From positions 62,001-126,000 of the forward strand of contig BTVX01000005.1 in assembly GCA_045862995.1 (NCBI GenBank): a DNA stretch of 64,000 nt, given 5' to 3'. Every line of letters begins with the position of its first letter. Position 1 is the first letter of the stretch. The notes under the pieces were generated by a model, which was given only the letters and a program-made list of their open reading frames with translations, did not search any database and was not told the DNA's origin. The DNA is from UBA2387 sp019454665 (GTDB taxonomy: Bacteria; Armatimonadota; Fimbriimonadia; Fimbriimonadales; Fimbriimonadaceae). This document shows positions 19,094 through 27,309 of the stretch, piece by piece. The position numbers and the translations under genes are program-made.

Positions 19094-20527
19094 ATGTCGT
19101 TTCGCATCAACAACAACATCTCGGCCATGACTGCCCTGCGCAACGTGGGCAACACCAACATCGAAGCCCAGCGCAGCATCACCCGACTCTCCACCGGTCT
19201 CCGGATCAACTCCGGCGCCGACGACCCCGCCGGTCTCATCATCTCCGAGACCTTCCGCGCCCAGATTGGAGGCCTCGAGCAGGCCATCCGCAACAACCAG
19301 GATGCGATCAACTTCGGCAAGACCGCCGAGGGTGCGCTCGCCGAGATCAGCAAGCTCCTCAAGGATGCCCGCGCCCTGGCCGTCACCGGTGCCAACAGCG
19401 CGACGCTCAGCGAGGCTCAGGTTCAGGCGAACCAGCAGCAACTCAACTCGATCGCCGAGTCCATCACCCGAATCTCCGAGCAGACGCAGTTCGGCAGCAA
19501 GAAGCTGCTCGACGGCAGCGCCGGCGTGGTCGCCTCGTCGGTCAGCGCCACGAACATCAACTACGTCAGCTTCACGGGAACGTTCAACGGCCAAGCGATC
19601 ACCGCCGACTCGGCCGTCACCATGAACGTCACGACCGACGCCGAGCGCGCCACCCTGACCGGCACGCGAACGTTCGCCCTCGCCACGACGGTTATGTCCG
19701 CGGCAGGCTCGTTCTCGATCAACGGACGCACGTTCTCCGTCACCACCGCCGACACGATCAGCGACGTGGTGGGCCGCATCAATCAGGCCAGCGAAGTCAC
19801 CGGTGTGACCGCCGCATGGGCTGCGGGTGGCGGCGTGGTCCTCACCAGCAAGGAGTACGGCTCGGCGGCCGAGGTCAACCTCAACGACGCCAGCGGCATC
19901 CTGCTCTCGGCGGCGGGCGCCACGACCGATGCCGGAGTGAACGCCGTCGCCGACGTGTCGGTCACGGTCAACGGTTCGGCGGCAACGGTGACCTTCAACC
20001 AGGGCTCGGGCCTCAATCTGAAGGACCAGTACGGCAACACCATCACCCTCACCGAGAACGGCAACCTGACCAGCACGGCGCTCACCGTCGCCCAACTCAA
20101 CGTGGGACGGACGCAGTTCCAGATCGGCGCGAACGCCGGTCAAACGGCCGGCCTCAACATCGCGAACTTCGCCGCGAGCGAACTCGGCAAGGGCGTCGTG
20201 TCCGGCTTGACTCTCGCCAACCTCGACATCACCGGCGGCACGTCGGCCACCCAGGCGATGCAGGTCATTGACAAGGCGATCGAAGAGGTCTCTGCCGCCC
20301 GCGGCAACATCGGCAACTTCATCCGCAACACGCTGGAATCGCAGGTCCGCAACCTCGGCGTGGCCAAGGAGAACCTGACGGCCAGCGAATCCGCGGTCCG
20401 CGATGCCGACATCGCCGACGAGATGACCAACTTCACGAAACTGCAGATTCTGCAGCAGAGCGGTATGGCGATGCTCGCGCAAGCGAACTCGTCCCCGAAC
20501 GCTGTGCTGTCACTGCTCCGTGGCTAG
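19094..20527 (+). CDS. flagellin
   Basis: A 477-residue flagellin. The N-terminal D0/D1 helices are canonical (MSFRINNNISAMTALRN, then LSTGLRINSGADDPAGL) and so is the C-terminus (ESAVRDADIADEMTNFTKLQILQQSGMAMLAQANSSPNAVLSLL), both of which form the filament core. The middle, about 165-330, is a Thr/Ser/Ala-rich surface domain likely to vary between strains. No other flagellar gene is nearby. An AGGA-containing ribosome binding region (ACGGAGGAACC) lies upstream of the ATG, and a strong terminator follows the stop, so the gene appears to be transcribed alone. Confidence 0.95.
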   Translation: MSFRINNNISAMTALRNVGNTNIEAQRSITRLSTGLRINSGADDPAGLIISETFRAQIGGLEQAIRNNQDAINFGKTAEGALAEISKLLKDARALAVTGANSATLSEAQVQANQQQLNSIAESITRISEQTQFGSKKLLDGSAGVVASSVSATNINYVSFTGTFNGQAITADSAVTMNVTTDAERATLTGTRTFALATTVMSAAGSFSINGRTFSVTTADTISDVVGRINQASEVTGVTAAWAAGGGVVLTSKEYGSAAEVNLNDASGILLSAAGATTDAGVNAVADVSVTVNGSAATVTFNQGSGLNLKDQYGNTITLTENGNLTSTALTVAQLNVGRTQFQIGANAGQTAGLNIANFAASELGKGVVSGLTLANLDITGGTSATQAMQVIDKAIEEVSAARGNIGNFIRNTLESQVRNLGVAKENLTASESAVRDADIADEMTNFTKLQILQQSGMAMLAQANSSPNAVLSLLRG

Positions 20528-20554
20528 TAAGGCTCGTCACTCGTCCAAACAAGG

Positions 20555-20576
20555 GCCCGGCTTTGCCGGGCTCTTT
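20555..20576 (+). terminator. intrinsic terminator of flagellin
   Basis: A perfect 7-bp stem GCCCGGC-ttt-GCCGGGC (20555-20571) is followed by TCTTT. It lies 28 nt after the flagellin stop codon. Confidence 0.75.
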
Positions 20577-20656
20577 GGCATTTGGGCGAAGCCAAATCGG
20601 ATGACGACTCGTCGAGTCCGTCGCTATGTTGTCGTGGGAAGTCGAAGCCGATGGCA

Positions 20657-20739
20657 AGTTGCCGGCAGGTTGTCGGCAGGTCGCACCTCCATATCACTTG
20701 CCAGCCACTCGCCGACCACTTGCCGGCCACCTGCCGACC
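20657..20739. repeat. inverted arrays of 11-bp units
   Basis: The right arm (20696-20739) has four consecutive 11-bp units, ACTTGCCAGCC, ACTCGCCGACC, ACTTGCCGGCC and ACCTGCCGACC. The left arm (20657-20681) carries about two units in reverse orientation, with a 14-nt spacer between arms. The arms could form a long imperfect hairpin. It lies between the flagellin terminator and the 3' end of the CAT-anticodon tRNA gene. Confidence 0.65.
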
Positions 20740-20763
20740 ACGGCCTACGCCTTCGCGATGGCG

Positions 20764-20840
<77 letters not shown>

Positions 20841-20889
20841 GACCGGGGGAATAGTACCCGTGACCGGCCGACGGCAACGCCCGGCGCGG

Positions 20890-22032
20890 CTATCGGTCCG
20901 ACTTGTTCAGCATCTGGCTCAGCGTCTTTTCCAGGGCCTCGCCTCGGAGCGACTGAACCGTGGCCAAGATCTTGCCCGTATCGCCATCCACCAGCAGCGC
21001 GAACGGGATTCCCTCGACGCCGTACTGCTTGCCGATCGTGATGTCCCAGTACTTGCCTTCGTAAATCTGACGCCAGGGCATGTTGCGCTCCTTGGTGAAG
21101 GCGGCGAGTTTCTCCGCCTGGTTGGCCTGGTCGAGGCTGATGCCGAGAATCTCGAGGCCCTGGCTATGGAAGCGCTCGTAGGCCTTGGTCAGGTTGGGCA
21201 ACTCGGCGAGGCACGGGCCGCACCACATCGCCCAGAAGTCGAGCAACACGGTCTTGCCCTTGTAACTGGACGGGAAGGAGAGCTTGGTGCCGTCGGTCGC
21301 CACGGCCTCGAACGGCGGCACGATCGCGCCGACGCTCAGGTCCGGAGGCAGCGGAATGGCATCCACCGACTTCTGCGATTGCACGGCCAGCAACTTGCCG
21401 CCCTCGGCCTTCAGCTCGTAGGTCCCCGAGCCAAAGTTGAACGGACCCATCACCGTCTCGGCGCGACCGTCGTTTTTGCCGTTGCCGTTGCGGTCCACCC
21501 AGACGCGCGGGCTGGAGCCCAGGTCGCCGGCGAACATGATCTTGAACGTCTCGTTGCCGACGGCCAGCGTGCCCTGGTAGCCGAAGTCGCCGTAGTAGAG
21601 AAGCGTGTTCTTCAGCGCCGCGCGCGCCGGGTCGTTCTTGTCGAATCGGTAGGCGTTGACCGTGGCTTCCTGACCGGAGATCGAGACCTTGGCCGAGCCC
21701 TGATGCATGGTCATGCCATTGGTCGTCCGGCTCTGCCAGGTGGTCGCGGGATCGTCCGTGAGGTCGCCGTTGCCGTTGGAATCCACAAACAGGCGGGCGG
21801 GCGCACCTTCCGGCTCGTCCAAAATGAACGCGAAGGACTTCGCGCCGAACACCATCGTGCCGTACAGCGGCGCCTTGAGGTCGGCGGGCGCCTTCTTGAC
21901 GGCCTCCGACTTGGCAGTCATTTCGGCGCGGACGGGCATGTAGCCGCCCATCTTCGCCGTCATCCCGCTGGGGACGAACGTCAGGTTCGAGGCTTGCGTG
22001 ACAAGCAGGGCGGAGGCGAGCAATGTCGTCAT
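20890..22032 (-). CDS. TlpA-like thioredoxin-domain protein, exported
   Basis: A 380-residue exported protein. A short signal peptide (1-15) precedes a beta-rich N-terminal region of about 220 residues that holds two EF-hand-like acidic loops (VDSNGNGDLTDD and VDRNGNGKNDGR). The last about 140 residues are a TlpA/ResA-type thioredoxin domain with the active site W270-C271-G-P-C274 and the cis-Pro motif EGIPFALLVD. It probably reduces or exchanges disulfides outside the cytoplasmic membrane; the N-terminal domain has no function I can name. A TAGAAT hexamer at 22039-22044 lies 6 nt before the ATG, suggesting a leaderless transcript. The start abuts an inverted 10-bp repeat element. Confidence 0.85.
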   Translation of the reverse strand: MTTLLASALLVTQASNLTFVPSGMTAKMGGYMPVRAEMTAKSEAVKKAPADLKAPLYGTMVFGAKSFAFILDEPEGAPARLFVDSNGNGDLTDDPATTWQSRTTNGMTMHQGSAKVSISGQEATVNAYRFDKNDPARAALKNTLLYYGDFGYQGTLAVGNETFKIMFAGDLGSSPRVWVDRNGNGKNDGRAETVMGPFNFGSGTYELKAEGGKLLAVQSQKSVDAIPLPPDLSVGAIVPPFEAVATDGTKLSFPSSYKGKTVLLDFWAMWCGPCLAELPNLTKAYERFHSQGLEILGISLDQANQAEKLAAFTKERNMPWRQIYEGKYWDITIGKQYGVEGIPFALLVDGDTGKILATVQSLRGEALEKTLSQMLNKSDR

Positions 22033-22052
22033 GCGCCTATTCTATCGCGCTT

Positions 22053-22180
22053 TTGTTCGGGTTGGTTCGGGTTAGCTCGGTTTTGTGCGGTAAGGTTCGG
22101 TGGGGTCAGGATTGCCCTTGTCTGACAAGCCATTCCGAACCAATCCAAGCCCAACCGAACCAACCCGAACCCTAATCTGA
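22053..22180. repeat. inverted arrays of 10-bp units, element A (no gene inside)
   Basis: Left arm, about 22053-22112: six 10-bp units around GTTCGGGTTG/GTTCGGTGGG. Right arm, about 22135-22180: four to five units in the opposite orientation (CCGAACCAAC and variants). The outer 16 nt are a perfect inverted pair, 22055-22070 with 22155-22170. It fills the space between the start of the thioredoxin-like gene and the 3' end of the isomerase gene. Confidence 0.75.
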
Positions 22181-22186
22181 GCCCAA

Positions 22187-23170
22187 TCAGTCCTTCGCCC
22201 AGAACATCGGACCCGCAGGTTCGGAGATGACCGCCTGCTTGAGCGTCTCCAGGGCCTTGCGCAGACCCTCCATGCTCGACATCAGGCCGTCCTCGTGCTC
22301 GATGCTCAATACATCGTCGTAGCCCACCATGCGCAGGTTCGAGACGAAGTCCTTCCACCACTCGATGCCGTGCCCATAGCCGCAGGAGCGGAACACCCAC
22401 GAGCGGTTGAGGATGTCGCCGTAAGACTTGGTGTCCAAGTTGCCGTTGCGCGCGGAGTTGTAGGGGTCCACGCGGGTGTCCTTGGCGTGGACGTGGTAGA
22501 GCGCTCCTTCTTCGCCAAGTTCGCGGACGGCTGCGATCGGGTCAATGCCCTGCCACCACAGGTGCGAGGGGTCGAAGTTCGCGCCGATGGCGTCGCCGTT
22601 CTTCCCCAACCCGTTGCGGAGCTTGAGAAGCGTGTCGTTGCTGTAGCACACGAAGCCGGGGTGCATTTCGATGCAGAACCGCACGTTGTGCTCCTTGAGG
22701 TAGGCGGCCTGCTTGCGCCAATAGGGGAAGACCCGCTGCTTCCACTGCCATTCGAGCACATCGCGGAACTCGTCGGGCCAGGCGCACGTGACCCAGTTGG
22801 GGTTCTTCGCACGCGCATGGTCTCCAGGGCACCCGCTGAAGCCGTTGACGTTCTTCACACCGAGCAGCGAGGCCAGTTTGACGGCCTTCACAAACGCGTT
22901 GTGGTGGTCCTCGGCGATCGAGGCAACGGGGTGGATGGGGTTGCCGTGGCAACTGAGCGCGCTGATCACCAAGCCTCGCTTCTCGATCCGCTTGAGCAGC
23001 TTCTCGCGCTTGTCCTTGCTCTCGATGAGCCCGTCAACGTCCAGATGGGCTGCGCCGGGATACGCCCCGACGCCGAACTCGACGGCTTCGATGCCGTGAG
23101 CCTGAACGATGTCCAGGGTTTCTTCGAGGTTCTTGTCGCCGAAAAGTGCCGTGAAGATGCCGATTTTCAT
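22187..23170 (-). CDS. sugar phosphate isomerase/epimerase family protein
   Basis: A 327-residue TIM-barrel protein of the xylose-isomerase-like (AP endonuclease 2) superfamily. It starts MKIGIFTALFGD. Likely metal ligands lie in the motifs CIEMHPG, FDPSHL, YHVHAKDT and SIEHED, all at the ends of barrel strands. Related proteins act on sugars or inositol derivatives; no catabolic neighbours allow a narrower call. AGGA lies 10 nt before the ATG. Its TGA stop touches the edge of repeat element A. Confidence 0.88.
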   Translation of the reverse strand: MKIGIFTALFGDKNLEETLDIVQAHGIEAVEFGVGAYPGAAHLDVDGLIESKDKREKLLKRIEKRGLVISALSCHGNPIHPVASIAEDHHNAFVKAVKLASLLGVKNVNGFSGCPGDHARAKNPNWVTCAWPDEFRDVLEWQWKQRVFPYWRKQAAYLKEHNVRFCIEMHPGFVCYSNDTLLKLRNGLGKNGDAIGANFDPSHLWWQGIDPIAAVRELGEEGALYHVHAKDTRVDPYNSARNGNLDTKSYGDILNRSWVFRSCGYGHGIEWWKDFVSNLRMVGYDDVLSIEHEDGLMSSMEGLRKALETLKQAVISEPAGPMFWAKD

Positions 23171-23220
23171 GGTGCGTTGGAGTCCTGCCGATTCATTTTG
23201 TCATAAGTCGCGGGCAGCCC

Positions 23221-23251
23221 TTGACAAGTAGACACGCGTATACGCTAACAT
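23221..23251 (+). promoter_or_regulatory. promoter region of sbcD with a palindrome
   Basis: A perfect -35 TTGACA lies at 23221-23226. The best -10 is TAACAT at 23246-23251, with a 19-nt spacer. Between them is the perfect palindrome GCGTATACGC (23236-23245), a candidate operator. The gene starts 11 nt after the -10. Confidence 0.45.
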
Positions 23252-23262
23252 GGGTTCAGCCT

Positions 23263-24432
23263 ATGACCATCGCGCACCTGAGCGACACGCACCTTGGTTA
23301 CCGCGCCTACGGGAGAACCACCGACCGGGGGATCAACCAGCGCGAGTTCGACGTGATGCAGTCGTTCCGGGCGGCGCTGGACCAGATCGCCGAACGCGAC
23401 CCCGACCTGATCGTCCACACGGGCGACTTGTTTCATCAGGTTCGGCCCAGCAACCTCACGGTCATCGCGGCGTTCCGCCAGCTTTCAAAAGTCCAAGCCA
23501 GGCGGGGATTCAAGCCGTTCGTCATCCTCGGGGGCAACCACGACACGCCGCGCACCAGCGACGCGGGCAACATCCTCAACCTGTTTCTGGCCATCGAGGG
23601 AGTGACGATCGTGGCCGGCACCAAGCCCGAGGTCGTCGAGTTCTCCGACTTAGATTGCGAGGTCATGGGCGTGGCGAGCCCGGCGGTGGACGCCCGCACG
23701 GAGGACGGACAGAAGTACTCTTGGACGCCGAGCGGTACGCACAAGCACTCGGTCTTGGCCCTCCACGGGGTGGCGACCCAGGCCCTCCAGAGCCAAAGGC
23801 ACCCGGATCGCCCGAACAGCGACTTCGACGTCCACGAGGCCAACGCGAACCGCTGGACCTACGTGGCGCTCGGCGACTTCCACGACCACCAGGCGTACGC
23901 CCCGAACTGCTGCTACGCCGGGGCCACCGAGTTCACCACGAGCAACATTTTCGACGAGGCCCGCGCCAAAGGGTGGGTCTGGTTCGACACCGAAGTCGGC
24001 GCGTTGGAGTTCGTCCCGGTCGAGACGCGGCGGCTGGTGGACCTCAAGTGGATCAAGGGGGCGGGGCTGACCGGCGCCCAGATCACCGAGCAACTGCTCA
24101 AGAACGCCACATGGGACGACGAGGAGATGCCGATCGTGCGGCAGGTGGTGACAGACGTCGGCCCGCTGGCCCGCTCGGAGGTGGACCAGGGGGCCCTGCG
24201 CGGGTTGCACGCCCGATGCCTTCAGTACCTTTACAAGCCCTGGGCGCCGCAAGCCGAGGCGATCCCTGGGAAGCCCGGCGAGCGGGTCGAGGGCGTGAGC
24301 CTGGAAACCGAGTGGGACCGGTTCCTCGACGACCGGGTCGCGCCGCCGGGATTGGATGGGGCACGGGTTCGGGCCACGGGCCGCAAGCTGCTGGAGGAGG
24401 CGCAACGCAACGATGAAACTGATCTCGCTTAA
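23263..24432 (+). CDS. sbcD: SbcD/Mre11-type DNA double-strand break nuclease
   Basis: A 389-residue metallophosphoesterase. The phosphodiesterase motifs are in order: HLSDTHLG at 5-12, HTGDLFH, GGNHDTP, and later ALHGVA and GDFHDHQ. This is the nuclease subunit that works with SbcC on hairpins and double-strand breaks, needing Mn2+. The start was set at MTIAHLS because the frame upstream runs through the -35 promoter element. Its last 20 nt overlap the start of sbcC, so the subunits are translationally coupled. Confidence 0.9.
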   Translation: MTIAHLSDTHLGYRAYGRTTDRGINQREFDVMQSFRAALDQIAERDPDLIVHTGDLFHQVRPSNLTVIAAFRQLSKVQARRGFKPFVILGGNHDTPRTSDAGNILNLFLAIEGVTIVAGTKPEVVEFSDLDCEVMGVASPAVDARTEDGQKYSWTPSGTHKHSVLALHGVATQALQSQRHPDRPNSDFDVHEANANRWTYVALGDFHDHQAYAPNCCYAGATEFTTSNIFDEARAKGWVWFDTEVGALEFVPVETRRLVDLKWIKGAGLTGAQITEQLLKNATWDDEEMPIVRQVVTDVGPLARSEVDQGALRGLHARCLQYLYKPWAPQAEAIPGKPGERVEGVSLETEWDRFLDDRVAPPGLDGARVRATGRKLLEEAQRNDETDLA

Positions 24433-26833
24433 GCTGGAGAACTTCCGCCAGCACCGGGAAACGCTGCTGGAGTTCCGCGACGGCATGACCGCCATCGTGG
24501 GCGCGAACGGTACGGGCAAGTCCACGATCGTGGAAGCCATCCGATACGCCCTCTTCGGCGTTTGGCGCGGGCGAGCGGGCGAGGTGCGGTTCTTTTGGGC
24601 GGGTCGCAGTCAGGCGCGGGTGACTCTAGTCTTCGAACTGGCGGGCCGCCGCTGGGAAGCCATGCGGAGCGAAGGGGACGCCTATCTGGCCCAAGTCGAA
24701 GGCGACAAGAAGCAGACCATCGCCACGGGCATCAAAGCCACGCAAGAGAAGATCGAGCGGTTGCTTCGCCTCAACGACGAGCAGTTCACGAACAGCTTTT
24801 GCGCCCTGCAGAAGGGCTTGTCGTTCCTGACCTTTTCGACCAACCGCAAGCGGCAGGAAGAGGTGGGCAGGATGCTCGGCTACGAGCGACTGCGGGTCGC
24901 GGCAGGTGCCGCCGTCGAGCGCAGGAAGCAGCGCGACGCCGAACTGGTGGGCCTGCAGGAAGGACTCGCCAATCTGGACACGCTCAGGCAGGACGCCGCA
25001 GAGGCGAAGAAGGACCTCTCCTTGCGCCAGAGCGCACTCAAGGAGGCGCAAGCGACCGTGGGCAAGCGGACCAAAGAACTTGAGGCCGCCGCCGAGCCAG
25101 CGAGACGCGCCGAGGCGTGGATCAAGCTCGAAGCCCAGAGGCAGGAACTCGCCGCGCAGGGCCGTGTGCGCGACAGCGAGGTCAAGCGGGAGGCCGAGGC
25201 CGTCACCCAGCGGGAGGCGGAAGTGGCGGAAGCGGTCCGACTCAAACCCGATGCCGACCGGTTCGAGACCACGAACGCACTCGTGCAAAAGCTCAAGCTC
25301 GACGCCCAAAAGCACACGGCCTTTCAACGCGCTCTGGCCGAAGTGCGGGAAGCCGAGACCAAGCTGGCCCAGGCCAGGGCAGCGCTCGAAGGGATGCCCA
25401 AAGGCGATGTCGCGGGGACGGCCAAAGCCGTCGGCGAAGCCACGTCGCGGCTAGCCGCCGCCCGCAATCAGCGGGAGCGCGCCATCGCCGATTGGGAACA
25501 TGCCAAGGCCGAGACCCGCGCCGCCGCAGCCAAGGCCGAGGCCGAATCGAAGGGCGCGGCCAAGCGGCTCGCCGAAGCGGAAGAACTGGTCAGGCAGGGC
25601 AAGTGCCCCCAATGCGGCCAGGCCATCGGCACCGACTTAAAGACGGCTCTGGAGGCTCTGCGCGAGGAGGCTCGCCAAAGCTCGGAGACCGCGCGGGCGG
25701 CGAAGGCCTCAAGCGAAGCGGCTCAGCAAGAGCCCGAGGCAGTCAAAGCGGCCGCGCTCGAACTTAAGGCCGCCGAGGACCATTACACACGCAGCCAGAG
25801 TCTGAACGAGGAGGCTCAGAAGCAGAACGCCCTGGTCGTCGAAGCCAGCACGCGCGTCGCGTCCCTGCAAGACGTGCTCGACAAGGCGCGCGCCAACGCC
25901 GCCGAGTCGAAGGTCGAGTACGACGCAGCCCAACTCGCCAAGGCCGAGGCCGAACTCGTCGCACTCAAACCGATCCGAGATCGCTACGTGCAGGTCAAGG
26001 ACTCGGGCGTTCGCCTGGCGGATGCCAAGCAGAAACTGGAGGCGGCGCAGAAGGCGTTCGCCGCCCTCAAGCAGCAGGCTGCCGAACTCGACAGCCAGAT
26101 GGCCGCGCTGGGCATCGCCGACCGGGAAGCCGCGGACGCCCTCCGCAACAGTCAGACCGTTGCCCAAGCCGCCCTTCAGATCGCCCAAGCCGAAGCAAGG
26201 CTCGCCGAGCAGCAGGTGAAAGCGGGAGAGGAGCGCCTGGAGCGAATCCGCAAGCAGATCGTGGAAGTCGAGGAGCGCCAAGCCAAGATCGCCGAGGTGC
26301 AGACCGAGTCGAAGCTCTACAAGCACGTCGGACAAGAACTGGACGCCTTGCGCGCGCTGCTCAACGAGCGCATCCGACCCGACCTCGAACTGCGCGCGTC
26401 GAACCTGATCAACGACCTCACCAACGCCCGCTACACCACGATCCGTTTGGACGAGGACTTCGAGGCGACGGTCGTCGAAGACGACTCGACGGCCAAAAGC
26501 GTGATCTCCGGAGGCGAGGAGGATATCGTCGCCCTGGCCCTGCGGCTGGCGCTGAGCGAACTCATCCAGGAGAGGCACGGCATGCCGATGTCGTTGCTCA
26601 TCTTGGACGAGGTGTACGGCAGCCTGGACGCCGAGCGGCGGCAGAGCGTGATGGATCAGTTGTCCGCGCTCAAGGGTCGGTTCGAGCAGATCCTCGTGAT
26701 CAGCCACATCGAGGACACGACGCAGGTGGCCGATTGGTGCTTCTACCTGTCCCGAGACGCCGACACACGAGCGACCGTCGTGAGCGATGCGCCCGCCACG
26801 ATGCCCTCGGGCTTGGAGTTGGCTGTAGAATAG
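24413..26833 (+). CDS. sbcC: SbcC/Rad50-type ATPase
   Basis: An 806-residue SMC-like ATPase. Walker A GANGTGKST is at 30-38, followed by a long Ala/Glu/Lys-rich coiled coil. The zinc hook Cys398-P-Q-Cys401 sits in the middle, and the second coil leads to the signature ISGGEED and Walker B LLILDEVYGSLD (Asp732, Glu733). With SbcD it forms the complex that clears hairpins and processes DNA ends. The start follows GGAGGAGG by about 10 nt and overlaps sbcD. The length is shorter than E. coli SbcC (about 1050), as in many other phyla. Confidence 0.92.
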   Translation: MKLISLKLENFRQHRETLLEFRDGMTAIVGANGTGKSTIVEAIRYALFGVWRGRAGEVRFFWAGRSQARVTLVFELAGRRWEAMRSEGDAYLAQVEGDKKQTIATGIKATQEKIERLLRLNDEQFTNSFCALQKGLSFLTFSTNRKRQEEVGRMLGYERLRVAAGAAVERRKQRDAELVGLQEGLANLDTLRQDAAEAKKDLSLRQSALKEAQATVGKRTKELEAAAEPARRAEAWIKLEAQRQELAAQGRVRDSEVKREAEAVTQREAEVAEAVRLKPDADRFETTNALVQKLKLDAQKHTAFQRALAEVREAETKLAQARAALEGMPKGDVAGTAKAVGEATSRLAAARNQRERAIADWEHAKAETRAAAAKAEAESKGAAKRLAEAEELVRQGKCPQCGQAIGTDLKTALEALREEARQSSETARAAKASSEAAQQEPEAVKAAALELKAAEDHYTRSQSLNEEAQKQNALVVEASTRVASLQDVLDKARANAAESKVEYDAAQLAKAEAELVALKPIRDRYVQVKDSGVRLADAKQKLEAAQKAFAALKQQAAELDSQMAALGIADREAADALRNSQTVAQAALQIAQAEARLAEQQVKAGEERLERIRKQIVEVEERQAKIAEVQTESKLYKHVGQELDALRALLNERIRPDLELRASNLINDLTNARYTTIRLDEDFEATVVEDDSTAKSVISGGEEDIVALALRLALSELIQERHGMPMSLLILDEVYGSLDAERRQSVMDQLSALKGRFEQILVISHIEDTTQVADWCFYLSRDADTRATVVSDAPATMPSGLELAVE

Positions 26834-26839
26834 GGAACC

Positions 26840-27217
26840 ATGGCGAAAGTCCTGCTGGTCGAAGACAACGAGATGAACCGCGATATGCTGTCGCGCCGGC
26901 TCGAACGCAAGGGGTACGAGGTCGTCATCGCCGTGGACGGCCAGGAAGGCGTGGACAAGGCCCGCTCCGAAAGCCCCTCGATCATCCTCATGGACATGAG
27001 CCTGCCCGTCATTGACGGCTGGGAAGCGACCCGCCAGATCAAGGCCGATCCGAACCTCCAGAAGATTCCCGTGATCGCCCTGACGGCCCACGCCATGGCC
27101 GGCGACCGAGAGAAGGCCCTCGACGCGGGGTGCGACGACTACGACACGAAGCCCATCGAACTGCCTCGCCTGCTGGAGAAAATGGAGGCCCTGCTGGGCG
27201 GCTCCAAACCCGCCTGA
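26840..27217 (+). CDS. single-domain response regulator (CheY/DivK-like)
   Basis: A 125-residue receiver domain with no output domain. The acidic pocket is EDN near residues 8-10, the phosphoacceptor is Asp52 in LMDMSLP, then Thr in ALTAHAM and Lys in DTKPI. It resembles DivK-type regulators that signal through protein contacts. It starts 6 nt after the sbcC stop, so it is probably transcribed with the repair genes. Whether the two functions are linked is unknown. A weak stem (CTGAA/TTCAG) and a run of seven T follow the stop and may end the transcript. Confidence 0.88.
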   Translation: MAKVLLVEDNEMNRDMLSRRLERKGYEVVIAVDGQEGVDKARSESPSIILMDMSLPVIDGWEATRQIKADPNLQKIPVIALTAHAMAGDREKALDAGCDDYDTKPIELPRLLEKMEALLGGSKPA

Positions 27218-27239
27218 ATATTTCCTTTCAGTTTTTTTG
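27216..27239 (+). terminator. weak intrinsic terminator after the response regulator
   Basis: A 5-bp stem CTGAA/TTCAG with a T-rich loop is followed directly by seven T. The stem is short, so read-through toward lacI is possible. Confidence 0.4.
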
Positions 27240-27248
27240 CGGAAGGAC

Positions 27249-27277
27249 TTGCACTTCCGCGCGTTTCGCGCTATAGT
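27249..27277 (+). promoter_or_regulatory. lacI-type regulator promoter with operator-like palindrome in the spacer
   Basis: TTGCAC (27249-27254) and TATAGT (27272-27277) are spaced by exactly 17 nt. The spacer ends with the perfect inverted repeat GCGCG-ttt-CGCGC (27259-27271), touching the -10. A LacI-family protein bound there would block RNA polymerase, which fits autoregulation of the gene downstream. Confidence 0.6.
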
Positions 27278-27309
27278 GATATAACGATAAATTCGCAGGA
27301 CCTGCAACG

